64,000 nucleotides of DNA from Amaranthus tricolor (taxonomy: Eukaryota; Streptophyta; Magnoliopsida; Caryophyllales; Amaranthaceae): assembly GCF_026212465.1 (NCBI RefSeq), contig NC_080059.1, forward strand, positions 7,389,811 through 7,453,810, read 5' to 3'. Positions 11,301 to 23,449 of this stretch are shown one piece after another (position 1 is the first letter of the stretch; every line of letters starts with the position of its first letter). The position numbers and the translations under genes were made by a program. The notes below the pieces were generated by a model. That model searched no databases. It saw nothing but the letters and a program-made list of their open reading frames with translations, and was not told the DNA's origin.

Positions 11301-14300
11301 GTCCTCAATCTCATGGACCTAATACCCGTAATCTTACAAAGTGCGTTGTTACCTACAATAACTTTACCCTTATTGTAAGACTCATACGTGTCAAACCAAT
11401 CTCGACGTAGACTCTTATGGAACGAACACCTCGAATCTAGAACCCAATCATCAGAAAGATCCCCAGACTTAGCATAACTCACTAACGTCTAGTCCTCCTC
11501 CGAATTATAGTTCTCCTTCGGTTTTTCCTCAACTACAGCAGCTTGGGACTTGCCCTTCCTCACCGGACAATTAGCCCCAAAGTGACTCGGTTACTTGCAG
11601 TAATAGCAGGTCTTCCCCGCAGTCTTACCAAGTCCCTCATTGTCGTTTCCAGCACTCGACCTAGTATTGTTGCCCTTGTTAACCCCCTTTTTTCTTTTTA
11701 GACTTTCCGGACTTAACAAACAACCCACTGCCACTCTCCTCGTTATAACCTATAATTTTCTGACGAAGTTCTCTAGTATGAAGTGCTGCCTTTACTTCTT
11801 CTAAGGTCAGTGAGTCTTTACCAACAATAAAATTCTCATAGCTAGACGGTAGAGACATAAGTAAAATCAACGCAGCATCCTCATCATCTATTCTAACATC
11901 TAAGTTACGCAAATCTAGTAAAATAGAGTTAAGTTTTTCAAGATGTTCTCGTAAGGGAGTACCTGACTGCATTCGGAGGCTGAACAACCGCTGCTTCAGC
12001 AATAATTGTTGGTCAGCGACTTAGTCATATACAATGACTTCAATTTCATCCATAGTTCCGCCGCTGTAGCCTGTTCAGCGACCTCCGTGATGATATGATC
12101 ATTCAAACTTAGCAAAATGGTAAAATGAGCCTTTTCCTCTATTACTGCTAATTGTCCGTCAGCTAACCCGTCTTCCGACCCCGCAGTAGTACTCTTTGAA
12201 GCCAACGGACGCCAGATTTGCTGCTGCTTCAACAGAGCCTTCATCTTTATTTGCCATAGCTCGAAGCTATTTTTCCCGATAAATTTCTCGATTCATATTG
12301 TAGAATCTCCAGCCATTGTTCCACTCAAAAACTCTCCAAGGACTTAAACTTGAGCTCTTGATGCCAATTGTTGTGCGACAGCGGAAGCAAGTTTGAACAA
12401 TAATGAAACAATAAGCAAATTCAATGCAAAATAAGAAATTGACACGAGAAATTTAACGTGGTTCACTATCAATGTGATAGCTACATTCACCAGCACCAAG
12501 ATCAAATAATTTCACTATGATCGCAAAGAATTACAAGATGAATCTCAATCACACTCACAAATTAATGGCTCTCTTGTGATTTCTCTTAATTTTGTGAATC
12601 ATCATATATTAATCCTAAAATAGGAGTTTATATACTAATGCCCAATAAAAGGAAGTTATTACATAATAAACACAAAGTAACCGTACCAAAAGACACCTCA
12701 CGTGAAAAGAAACCGCTATTTCGCGAGTCATGTACAACTACGCGAGCCATGAAATGGAGACAGAACGCACTCCGCGCCTCACAGAGTTCTCCGCGCTATG
12801 CGGACCTCCTCTTTGACTCATACTCATCTTCTTCAATGGTGCTTGCTAGTTTGAATCACCATTAATCAACACACATTTTAGCAGTAAATTAACACCTTGA
12901 AAGATTTGTAATTTATGTGTTTATAGAGATGTGCTACTCCATTTAGAATGCTAATTACAAAAGTTGTGAAATGGACGCACTAACAACAAATGCTTTGAAA
13001 TTTGAGACAGAAAGTTAAAAAAAGATGTAGATGAGGTAGAAGAAACAAAGCCAAAAGACATACAATAAACAATGTAGCAAAAGACATAAACCCAAGTGTT
13101 AATGGGTAGCCTAAGGTACCTTCCCTTGCATCAATCTCTTCTATGTAGTGCACTCTATCACTTGACTTTCTTTTCATTGCAAGATCAACCTCATTTCTAT
13201 GTTTAGAGGTCCCTTGAATATACCAACTCAACTAACTTTCACTCTGGTTCATTTTGGTAATTTATATTTAGAATAATTTGCGAATTATGGCCTTAAAGTT
13301 TAGCACTTTTGCGAATTACAGTCTTAATGCTTTTTTTTTTTATGAATTGCAATCATTATTCTTATATTTTGACCATTTTAATGTAAAGCATGCACGAATT
13401 CTGTAAACTTTGATACTTCAAAATGGGGGGTTTAATTTGCAAAAGTGTTAAACTTTAAGGCTGTAATTTGCATATTATTCTTATATTTATAAGCGCTTTT
13501 ATTGCTTGGTTCTTCACTCACGAATTCATAAGCATCATCTATTGAGGACTTGGATCTTAAATCACCAACAGTTGTATGAGAATTTACTCTGTTTCTTTTA
13601 GGAGAAATTGATTTGGAAACTTGAGTTACTTTGACATTAAAATAATGGATTTTGGCATTGAATGGTTTTAGGTACTTGCTAGAAAGGCAAAAAATCAATA
13701 TACATGGAAGGGTTTCGAAGGAATTCCTAAGGCTCTTGCCGCACTAAAGGTATTAAAACTCCAACATTATTTCACTGATAAATCATTAAACGCCTCAATA
13801 AGGGTCTTAATTATAGTTGATCTTAACTTGTTTGTGTATTTTTTCCTTCACTAGGAGGAGGGTTTGAGGGAAAATTTTGGTTCCGGTGGAAGTAGTAGAA
13901 TGAAGGTGAGTTTTTAAAGGTTTGATCTTGATTCCGTGAAATCATAGGAGTTCAAATTTAGTGATTAACTTGTGTAAGATTTCTTGTAGTTTCAAGTCTT
14001 TGAAGACGACGATGATGCACATTCGAATCCGGACACTGGAAGTCAGCCAGAAGTAACGAACTGCAGTACGAATTCAAAGCCTGGTAATTGATTTACATCT
14101 CTATTTCCCTCTATTAATGTTCCATAGATAAATAAAGTTCGATGCTTTATAATAAAGCAGCAATATTTTATACGAGTTTATGGTACTTTTGGCAGACAAT
14201 AGAAGGGAAAAATCTCTGGGACTACTAACACAGAATTTCGTCAAGCTCTTCATATGCACTAATGTAAGGATGATCTTTTATCTGAAAAATGCGCCTCGAG

Positions 14301-16087
14301 CGCGCCTAGCCACCTAGGTGCAACTTCTCTTAGTTTGGGGTCAAATAGATATGTAAGGCATGCACTTTTGAGTGCATTGCACTTGCACACCTATAGACCT
14401 CACCTACCAAAAGCCCACACGCCTAGGCTCCAGTACCTTGTGCACGTTGCAGTGCCTCGTGCCTTTTAAAACTAAGGATGATACAAAAGTTGAAATTTGT
14501 TGGCATAGTTTTCTTCTTTCGTTAAAACTTATAACCCGTGTTCTTAATTGTAGGCTGATCTGATATCCTTGGATGAAGCGGCAAAGATCCTGCTTGGCGA
14601 TGGCCACAACTCAACAGTAAGGCGAAGTAAGAGTTCTTCCGTTCATTGAATGCAATTTCATTGATATCCAGTCTAAGGCAATATCAGTGACTAACTCTTC
14701 CTTTATAAGATAATGCAGCAAAAGTAAGAAGGTTGTATGACATTGCCAATGTATTATCCTCTATGCAGCTTATTGAAAAGGTAAGAATTTATACATAATA
14801 TGCAATACTTCATAGGGAAAGATAGCTTTATACGGTTTTGTATTAATTAGGAGTATTTGCATAGAAAAAGATGTATAAAGCCCTATGTTTGTGTATAAGA
14901 GAGAATTATTTGGTTGTTTTTATCAGAAATGTTCTAAGGTATTCTGTTAAATGATTGGTAGACTAATCAAACTGAGTCAAGGAAGCCAGCCTTCAGGTGG
15001 TTGGGGCTGCGAGATCGGAGGGAGAGTACTCAACCAAGTGTAGTACCTACGCCAACGGTGACTAAGAAAAGGGTATTCGGAACTGATATATCTAACATCA
15101 GTTTCAAAAGGAACAAGACCGATTTACCTGCCGGACAGGAAGCAAACCTTCAAGTGAAATTAGAGAATGTTGAAAGCGAGTTCTATTCAATCCACGGCGA
15201 ACAAAATCAGAAACCAAGAAGCTACCAATACGGTCCCTTTGCTCCTGTAACAGTGGCAAAAGCAGGTGTCGTTGAGCAGAAAAACTCGAAGCCAGTCCAT
15301 GACATTGAGAGCCTCACCTCCAGTTATGCGCCTCAGTATCACAATCAAGGTACGATGTGATTGTTCAAAATGTCAATAAAAGCAATATGATACTTTTTTG
15401 TTGTTCATGAACTATCCTGAATTTGTAATAGGATATGAGATGACAAATATTCTTCATATGAAATTATAAAATATCCATGAAATTGCTTTTCTGCTTGTGT
15501 GTAACTATGGCTCTGGCCTTTCTTTGAGCCTTTGAATTTGCTACATAACTCCAATTGAAGTGAGAGCCTTTTTAAATGTTGTGTAGAAAATTCTAAGGGT
15601 GTGGAGTAATTTCCTTCACTAGTTTGTTGAACTATTCTTAGATGGTGCTTGTCTGAATGAAGAGTGAAGGCTTAGTACAAACCTTTGTATTGAAATTGAC
15701 TGTTGGTTGATTCAGTATGCTTGTCTAACTAGCTGGTAGCATTGGTGGTTTTTGTTGGTTTTGAATGCAATGAGTCAAACACTATATGTGAGCAAATAAG
15801 TCAATAACCAACGAAAAATTGTCAAGAGCAACCTTTGTTTTGTTTTTAAATTAAACTAAGCACTACTTTAACGTTCAGCTAACAAGTTGGTTAGAAACCC
15901 AATTACAAAATGAGGCTTATGTTTAGAATTGTTGAGTCTTGTTTAAGAAAATTTTGTTTTTTAATTTCTAATATAAGTGGATTGTTATGAATTTGCAGCT
16001 GTGAGAGATCTGTTTGATCATTATATGGAAGCATGGAGAACTTGGTACTCACAAGTAAATGGGAAGTCAGCTGAGCAGGTTTCTTAA
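8388..16087 (+). CDS. DEL: Atypical E2F transcription factor (DEL / E2F7-8-like), 11 exons
   Basis: Exons 8388-8482, 8625-8692, 8788-8840, 13672-13749, 13855-13905, 13990-14083, 14196-14263, 14554-14626, 14719-14780, 14962-15349, 15999-16087; all GT-AG, total 1119 nt, 372 aa. Two E2F-type DNA-binding domains are present: residues ~20-90 with RRRIYDIVNVLE (58-69), and ~147-225 with DNRREKSLGLL and VRRLYDIANVL (196-206). No DP-dimerisation, marked-box or transactivation region follows, which defines the DEL family. Members bind E2F sites as monomers and repress cell-cycle, endocycle or cell-expansion genes. The length fits Arabidopsis DEL proteins (roughly 350-400 aa). Intron 3 (8841-13671) is swollen by an antisense copia element. 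The gene converges on the GMPPA gene. Which DEL paralogue it is cannot be said. Confidence 0.92.
8987..9420 (-). repeat. Truncated 3' LTR of the intronic copia element
   Basis: Aligns by eye with 12369-12790 of the 5' LTR (shared tgttgtgcgacagcggaag start and ggatttaacgtggttcac). Similarity stops near gcggacct, after which RT coding sequence begins. Confidence 0.75.
9420..10250 (-). pseudogene. Copia reverse transcriptase remnant
   Basis: Fragments at 9957-10247 (N-terminal RT with WIFKKK and RFKARLVAKG) and 9471-9785 (SLYGLKQSPRQWYKRFD and the YVDD catalytic motif), then YIKKILSRFGIEKSKP at 9420-9474. The frame is interrupted around 9790-9955. RNase H is absent because of the deletion into the LTR. 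Confidence 0.85.
10355..11482 (-). pseudogene. Copia protease/integrase remnant
   Basis: 11165-11482 carries a protease-like part with DSRC in place of the usual DSGC/DTG-type active site. 10739-11217 carries the pre-integrase HMRLGHIGEKE and CVFGK words in two frames, followed by the start of the integrase core. 10355-10732 carries the core with LRTDNGLEF and TPQQNGVAERVNQTLLER. Stops and shifts separate the parts. Confidence 0.85.
11560..12316 (-). pseudogene. Copia gag remnant
   Basis: The gag start lies at 12316, but an in-frame TGA follows at codon 8. 11679-12244 holds the UBN2-type gag body in two overlapping frames. The zinc knuckle near 11575-11615 keeps its Cys/Cys/His/Cys spacing but has a stop codon inside. 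Non-functional. Confidence 0.75.
12369..12871 (-). repeat. 5' LTR of the intronic copia element
   Basis: 503 bp from TGTTGTGCGACAG to AATCAACA, next to TSD copy cacat at 12872-12876. Confidence 0.85.
14286..14475. repeat. MITE-like repeat in intron 7 of the E2F-like gene
   Basis: The left edge aaaatgcgcctcgagcgc is an imperfect inverse of the right edge gtgcctcgtgccttttaaaa. The inside is unusually GC-rich for the window (cacctaggtgc, acacgcctaggctcc). It lies wholly within intron 7. Confidence 0.45.
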
Positions 16088-17273
16088 CATCTTTTGTACA
16101 CTTTTTTTAAATGTTTCGATGTAAATCCAAGTAATTTAGCATTGACAAAGAATTGAAACAAGCTTCTACCACATTTGGAATGTATTCATCTATATTAGTG
16201 TATCTTTTATCCATTAAGGGATGTACAACTGCAGATGTCAAACATGGAAAGCATTTACAGATGAATGCATGCAATTGGATTATTTTACAATCATCTTGGA
16301 AAATTTATTAACTCTAAAAATTTAAATTTGGGATATAATTCATTTAATAAATAAATCAGATCAAATCGATTCAATTACTTAATTGGATTTGATTATTAAA
16401 TTAAATTCAGTAGTTTGAAATTGGATTCAAATTGAGTTTAGGTCAATGTTTATCACGCCTATACATCAAGCACTCCAATCAAATATGGATGCCTTACCAT
16501 TGTGGGTGGGGTATTACTTTGTTATAGCTTCAAATCCATTTCGTTACATTCGAACCCCTATAAATTCCAACATCCTTGTAGTCACAACTAGCTTAACCCA
16601 TCCCACCACTCCAAGTTGGATCCTCGTTGGTCATGACTATGTTGGTCACGGACTCACGATTAGTTTGACCTAGACCACCACTCCAAGTTGCATCATTGTT
16701 CATGACTACGTTGGTCCCGGTTAGTTTAACCCAGGCCACCACTCTAAGTCGACTCCGATACTATTATAGAACAAACGAGAAAACTCTTCCAAAAGACTAG
16801 CTTAGAAAATAAGAGAATTCGTTTACTCTATAAACCTCACATTAGTTGTGCTTATAAAGTTCCATAACTTTGTATAGCCTCAAATCCATTTCATTACATA
16901 TTATTAGCAGAAATTGAAAAACATATTTCGAAGTAGGAGAGAAAATAAGATGCGGGCATAGAGTATATGATAAGCATATGGTTGCATGGAGATGACGAGA
17001 ATATTCGGAAGCAAACGAGTCACCATTGGCGTGTTTTGCTACAAACTTCATATATTACCTCAATCTAAGAATGTCATAAAATAAACATGCATGTAAAGCT
17101 ATGAACAATGGAATGAGGAAAATATGGTAAATTTTGATTATTCTCTTTGGAAGAAAGAATTCCTCGTATACAAATATGCACCAGCTATGTTTGTAATCGG
17201 AACACTGAATGAAGAAGATCGATACCAAAAAGTAGTCGGGAGGTAAACTCAAGTAGCTCTTAGAATGACTTGA
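16088..17273. other. Intergenic DNA between convergent genes, with a short tandem repeat
   Basis: No gene seen. Around 16600-16745 a ~70-bp unit containing ccaccactc(c/t)aag and catgactatgttggtc recurs about two and a half times. The 3' UTRs of both flanking genes must lie here. Confidence 0.5.
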
Positions 17274-20200
17274 CTACAATATGATCTCCTCTTGCACACT
17301 AACATTTAGCGTCTTGTTTGGTAACACAATGCTCTTGATCACCACCACTTCGTCTTCTACAGTCACGGATTCTCCTGCATTGAAACAGAATTAATGAGCG
17401 AGAATGAGGAATGCAGGAAACAAACGTAAATACACACGTCCGAAAAGCAAGTACCTAGAATGGTTATTCCAAGTTTCGCACCATATTCTCCATCCGCCTG
17501 TAAATAAACATCGTACAGCTTTGTTAGAATTCATAAGCCTATTATTCTTAATAAAAGCAATACAGCTGCTAAACAACTTAATGTAGTGTTTGGAAACAAG
17601 TATTTCATTTCAAATTATAGATTTTAATTATGAAATTATAAATGAAGGATTTGAGAATGATAAGGGTTGGGTAGTCATTTTCAAATTCTCAATTAATTAC
17701 TTTAAAAACTATGGTGGAATTTGATCCAAATTCAAATTTGAAAAATTTTGATTGACAAACAATAAATTTAAATGAATTCCAAATTTTCAAATGAAATTAT
17801 TGTTCCCAAACATAGCATAAGTATACTTCATGGACGACGAAGGAATTAACCCAACAATTATAAGATAGAAGAAGATTAAGGAGGAAAACATATGTACTTC
17901 TTAGTTAGAATAGTATTATACGGGGCTGAATATAGAGTAGTTCACGTTTATTTATTTTGATTCGTAAGGATGATCCCACATTGTTCGAACTAGAGGTGTT
18001 CTTCGGGTCATCGGGTTGATTTCAGGTCGTTTCAAAATCGGCTCTTGTATCCACATTGACTTTTACGTTTTTTGAAATTCATTTTGAAGTCGGGTTAACT
18101 TGGGTTTTGTTATAAGGTTGAGTAAATATCGGGTCATCGGGTCTGTGAAATAAGGCTTTGGAATACTTGCTCTGTTTCTAAATCTGGTATTCAAAATGAA
18201 GACATTAGTCAATTCTACGCATACAGCACCCAATACTTGACACATATATTTTGTGTACCTGGATTCGGGACCATTTCCCAATTGAAGATTTCCACCCAAC
18301 AATTGAATGGATGACAACTGCATTATCCTGAGAAATCCAATATCAGGGATCAATTTATGCATTACATAACATCGACATTTCAGATTGTTCAATATGCGTG
18401 AGTCTCACCTTGATTTCAACATCATCTAGAATAATACAGTTGATAAGCCTTGCACCAGGTCCAACACGAGCATTAGCGGAGATTGAAACATTTGGACCGA
18501 TCTATCATCAACCAAGAGAAACCAACTAAAGTGAAAAAATCCAGCACCGAGTTCGCTTATCAAACCATACATCATACAGGCACAAAGATTATACCTTAGC
18601 ACTGGGATTTATTTTAGCCGAGGGATGGATGTATACATCACCAATGATGTTTGCATTTTTTGTACCATCACCACTTGCCAAAAGATGCGGGGAAGTGAAC
18701 CGAAATTGGTTAAGATAGAGACCGGAACATTTCAGAGACATTCTGCAAGAAGCGTCAACTCGTTAAGGGTGGGATGAAAGAAAGATTTGTCACCAAGTTG
18801 ACATTTGTTGAAATCGTTCTTACCCGGGAGTCTTGATTTGCTCCCAGAAGTCCATGGTCTCGTATGTATACAACTGCTTCTTTCCAGCGAGAGGAGTCAA
18901 AATGTCTTGGTCAAGTCTCACAAAATCAGAGGGCAGACTCCTGTGAAAGAAACAGGAAGTATTTTCAGTACAGAAAACTTTTTAGACTCGACAATTAAAT
19001 TTTTGAGAACTAGGAGTACATAACAGTTTCACAAGATTCGCTCATTGTTTTGCGAATCGCAAATTGAAAAATGCAAATCATGGTTGGTTTAGGCTATTTT
19101 TGAACCATTTTGAGCGAATCTCGAATCCATAAGGCGAACTAACTAGCGAATTGTGTTTCACTGGTACATAAACTCAACTCTCAAGAAAACAATCCTTAAT
19201 GGAAAAGGAAATGACAGCCAACACTAGGTTATTTTTAGCTTCTTATATCATCAGATAATTCAACTAATTTTGGGCATACTCAGGCAATCAGTGGGAAATG
19301 TTCAGTTGGTGAACCAAACGATCCTTAATGGAAAAGGAAATGACAATCAAAACATCAGCCTAGTGATATAGCCAGGTTAAAGTGTTGATTTATCGATCAA
19401 ACTTATGTAGACACATTCATTTTGAATTTCTGTAGCCCAATACAAGGATCAAGGATATGCTTTTATGAACACTTACTAAGGGTAGCACCAAAAAAGTCCC
19501 GAGTAGGAAGGAATGTTCTAGCTCTGTTGAAGGTCCACGAGTAAACAAAATCATAACGGAAACAAGGTTTTTTAAAGTTTCCAGGTTAAGGGGTAAAGAT
19601 CTGATACAAGCTAAAGTCAATATCAGAAGAAGTAAAGTCATTCTAGAGTAATAGAAGAACGAGTTATTGACATTCACACTATCTAAAATTGTATAGTTCT
19701 TCCCAAGTTCCATATATCTAGATTTAGTCCCTAATCCAATTTGAGGGATAAATTGAGTGCGCGGATTTCTCTTTGCCCTCTCCTTGGAGGGGGCACGGAT
19801 ATGAATTATGATATGTCTGCTACCCTCCTTTTTTGGATCCTGACTTGTGGGGGATACTGGGTTGATGACTTTGACTCTAACTCCAATTTCAATTATAACG
19901 GAAGATAGTAGTTTGGAAAGCCACAAGCAGGCACAACTCTGAGACTGAGAGATTGTCAAAGGACAATGTGCTAGTATATCATTCATCAAATGAAGACATG
20001 ATAAAAACAGACCAACACAAAACTCTATAGTTAACAGCTATAAGTAAAAATACTTTTAAAACAAAGAGAAGGAGAAAAATTATACTTTGTAGCTGATTGC
20101 AGTGCTTCAAAGCTGGATACACGTCTCAAATTAGCTGCAGAGAAAAGTTTAATATATGCGAGCAGTGTAACATACCATGCACCAACATTCAAAGATACAA

Positions 20201-23200
20201 TTATACATCATTCTCACGAAAACATTGAGCTAAGCATAATCCAGCTTTCTGGACAAAACTCAATTATGCATTTCCATCCATTATTGAAATGTATGAATTT
20301 TTTATACTTATCAAGTCAATTGTCGTGTAAATAAAATTAGCAAAAGGATTTAAAAATAAATAAATACCATTTCATCTTTCTGTAACATTGACTTTTTTTT
20401 GACACAATTCATTTACAAATATCTCTCCCATGAGTTTCTATTGGTGCCAAATGAGAAAAAAATGAAAAATTTAAAAGTTTCATGTCTCACTACCAGATAT
20501 GTAAAAACAATAACATGTGTAAAACACTCACAAACTGTTAATAGTAATCACTTTCCAAATTTGTAGTTTTTGATAGTATATGATCAACGGAAGTGTCAGA
20601 AAAAATAACAGAATCACCTAATGGGGTCAACGTCCTCCTCTAGTCTAGATGTGGTATTGATGCTATGAATCTTTATTGAAGCTTTAATGGAGGTTTACAA
20701 TGATTGTTCAAAGGGTTGGAGAAGAGAGGGTGCGAGATTAAGGATTACACTAAGAGAGAGAGAGAATGAGTATTAGGAAGTACCTAACATCAACTAACTA
20801 ATGTGTTTTGGGGGCACTTATAGATTATAATCCAATACACTTACAATAATCAAAGAGCAAAAGTAGAGCACGAAGAAACACGAGACATACGTAAAAGCCA
20901 AGTTGACTTTTCTAGTGGGCACCAGGAAAGCCAACTCAGTTTAATTTTGCTGGAAAATTCCTCCTGAATTTCTTTAAAGCCGAATCGGGTTTTGATCCTT
21001 CTTCACTTTGATGTCACATTATTGATCCCATCAATACACTAACCATTCCCTAATCATGTCCATGTGCCCATACACGAGTCCTAAGGACTCAAGGCACCAA
21101 ATACAACATTTTGAAATTAAATTTACCCACATGAGCTTGTTAACTTTACCCGCATATTACTTTCTCTATCATTTCCACTCTCTAAAAATGTTGGCACACA
21201 TGATGTTTTTTCATTCCATTCTCTCTATAAAGTTATTGGTCCACAAATTTCTAGACTAACAAGTAACAAATGGTGATAGAGAACAGACCCAAGTCCATCC
21301 TTGCAAAAGAATGAGAAATAAAGTTTCTCGAGTTACAACACCGCCAAAAGATGTCCAATTGCATACCATTACTATTCAAAATTAAAATCCTGGAGATAAT
21401 GTAGGCAATAAGCGTAACACAGCAGATGGAAGAGCCAAGGACAGCATTGAGAAGTGAATAAATATAACGGCTCTGAATGGTCACCTGAATCTTTCCTATG
21501 CTTTGAGACACCTTGAATGGCTGCAAATATATCTGGTGTAAAAGCATAGACCCCACAATTTATTCTATCACTAACCTGCAAGGGACAACCATATTAAATG
21601 GAATCAAAAGACAAATCAAGGAAATCGGAAGATCAAAGATGCGACTGTTTCACGATCTAAAGATGCACCTAATAATGTTAACATATACTTAGACAATTAA
21701 AAGATTAGGAGTCAAGCTTAAGAAATCAGACATACAAAGGTTTCCGGCCTCTCAGTGTAATGCAGAACCTCATTGGTGACAGGATCAGCAACCAATTCAC
21801 CAAACTGATTGGCAGACTCCGCAGAAACCTGCCAGTTACAAAACCCGAAACCTAAACATGTCGAAACACTAAAACATACATATGAAATGAACCAAAAATG
21901 ACTGTGTTCCGCCAAAAAGATTCACAGAGAGAATTGACTAACCTTGCTAACTAATATAGTTCCCATTCCTCCATACTTTTTGTGAGCCTCTGGACATCGA
22001 TATCAGAATTGTAAAAACGGAGCGATGATGAGCAAATGATGAGCGATGATGAGCGACATCGATATAGTGCCACAAATTAGTAACTTACCAAGCATCTCCG
22101 GCAATGGGAAACTACAACAAACATCACAATTCAACAAGAATATTTGCGACTGCAAGAAAACAAAGAATGTTGATCAGATGTAAGCTTCTATAGAACAACA
22201 CATTGATAAGTGATTTATGTCGAGTTTACATCCTCAATAGCTCAAAAAATCGATCCATTTTTCATCACAAAATTACAAAAAGCGAAAGGGAGAGGTTACT
22301 AAACTGGACTATCTTCCATGATTATATCCCTGAAATTGTAAAGCCCACCTGCAGAACCATGAGGTTTATCTTCTCTCAAGTATCTACAAACACAATGAGG
22401 AAAGTTCGATAAGCGACAACAGTCCAATATAATGCTTTAAATTTTAGCAAGAAAACTACAAGGCCATAATAGGATCAAAAAAGAACTCACCTGACAGGAA
22501 CTCTCAGCGCATTAGAAATGGAAGATACATATAATGCAAATTCCCGTTCTTCATAAAAACCAACCAAGTAGATTTGTGCTAGGTTTGGAATCTACCATCA
22601 ATTCAAAAGTAAAATATAAGTTTGTATAATTTGATGGAGCCAAAGATTTATAATTCTTAGGTTTATTCTAATGAACTATATAAGAATGACTCATTTGACT
22701 AAATCATGTGCATTTCTCGTATACATGAAGTTGCGGATAATGTTGCGTACATGAGTAATTAAGAAGTCTAAGGTTGCGTACATCCATGATCAGACCCCTA
22801 AAACCCCGCCTTAGTTGGAGATTAGTATTGAGGTAAGTGTCGCATGATTTGCTAATCTCCTCACGAATCGCAAATTAAAAAAAGCGAATTATGGACGGTT
22901 TTGGGTTATTCTTGGGCAAATTTGAGCGAATCGCATTAAGAAAGCGAACTAGCTAGCGAATTATGTTACGCTGATTGGGATAATTGGATGTTGTAAATGT
23001 TGTATTAATAAATCACTAATCAAGATGTAAAACCTAAGAAGAATATCCAGAAGGCCAGAAAAGATTAAACTTGAAACAAACCACTACCAAATTAGTGAAA
23101 GACTTTACCCTTTTACAAGCAGAAATTGGATGGTGAACCATAGGTTGTCCAGCTAATGGAAAAAGAGGTTTTGGTATATTCAAAGACAATGGCCTAAATC

Positions 23201-23449
23201 GAGTACCTATCAAACAAAAAACAACAAATTCTTCAACTTTGGTATAAAATGAGCAAATTTGCCAGCAAAACAACCCACATTAATTCAAATATATCATAAA
23301 GCTCAATAAAGATAAAAACACTTTACAATAAATGAGATTTATAGACAATTTAAATCAAACCCAGAATTACGAAGGGGAAATTAAATACCTTTAGTGGGTC
23401 CACCCACCATGATCACGGCTACAACTTTATCATACGAGCTTCCTGCCAT
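17274..23449 (-). CDS. GMPPA: GMPPA-type mannose-1-phosphate guanylyltransferase-like protein, 15 exons
   Basis: Exons (5'>3'): 23449-23389, 23206-23109, 22591-22491, 22383-22305, 22149-22089, 21989-21943, 21828-21736, 21575-21485, 20134-20086, 18940-18824, 18742-18595, 18501-18409, 18327-18259, 17497-17455, 17374-17274; 1251 nt, 416 aa, the usual GMPPA length. The N-terminal nucleotidyltransferase domain starts VAVIMVGGPTKGTRFRPLS and has NIPKPLFPLAGQPM. LNCDVCCSFPLP is the metal/nucleotide region. The C-terminal left-handed beta-helix has IHPSAKINPSAKIGPNVSIS hexapeptide repeats. The GGPTKGTR form marks GMPPA rather than the catalytic GMPPB (VTC1/CYT1). The Arabidopsis counterparts KONJAC1/2 stimulate GDP-mannose synthesis for glucomannan and ascorbate. 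Cytosolic by family. Introns carry several repeats. Confidence 0.93.
17587..17812. mobile_element. MITE in GMPPA intron 13
   Basis: Starts tgtttggaaacaa and ends ttgttcccaaaca, imperfect inverse ends. The trinucleotide tag flanks both sides. The inside is AT-rich with no coding capacity. Confidence 0.5.
17992..18140. repeat. 'gaggtgttc-cgggtc' dispersed repeat, copy in GMPPA intron 13
   Basis: Begins agaggtgttcttcgggtcatcggg and carries further cgggtcatcgggt words to about 18140. Related copies are at 25943-26117, 52800-53220 and 56783-56975. Confidence 0.45.
19033..19165. repeat. ~135-bp dispersed repeat, copy A (GMPPA intron 9)
   Basis: Shares gcgaatcgcaaattgaaaaa, a gagcgaatc word and gaactaactagcgaattgtg with 22836-22975 in intron 2 of the same gene. 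Confidence 0.6.
19735..19880. repeat. Dispersed repeat shared with BADH copy 2 intron 14
   Basis: Contains cctctccttggagggggcac, then a tgacttgtggggga word and ttgatgactttgactcta; the same order recurs at 38145-38255. A 190-aa minus-strand frame (19417-19989) crossing it is an intron passenger. Confidence 0.5.
20581..21033 (-). mobile_element. Possible solo LTR in GMPPA intron 8
   Basis: On the minus strand the stretch starts TGATGGGATCAA and ends CTTCCGTTGATCA, with LTR-like internal composition and a (GA)n run. No convincing target-site duplication, so the call is weak. Confidence 0.3.
22836..22975. repeat. ~135-bp dispersed repeat, copy B (GMPPA intron 2)
   Basis: Contains acgaatcgcaaatt, gagcgaatcgc and gaactagctagcgaattatg; see copy A at 19033. 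Confidence 0.6.

Larger units (their letters stand above)
8987..12871 (-). mobile_element. Ty1/copia retrotransposon in intron 3 of the E2F-like gene, internally deleted
   Basis: The element starts and ends TGTTGTGCGACAG...AATCAACA and is flanked by the 5-bp TSD cacat (8982-8986, 12872-12876). It lies antisense to the host gene. The full 5' LTR is 12369-12871. Next to it is a primer-binding-like word attggcatcaagagc (- strand, 12354-12368). The 3' LTR (8987 to about 9420) is truncated: reverse transcriptase runs directly into LTR sequence, so the RT end, RNase H, polypurine tract and LTR start are missing. The coding part is broken by stops. It cannot move on its own. Confidence 0.88.

Noticed and set aside
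19417..19989. 190-codon minus-strand gene
   Set aside because: Lies in GMPPA intron 9, overlaps a dispersed repeat and has no family motif.
17274..23449. Catalytic GDP-mannose pyrophosphorylase (VTC1/CYT1, GMPPB)
   Set aside because: The N-terminal signature GGPTKGTRFRPLS and the 416-aa length fit GMPPA, not the ~361-aa GMPPB.
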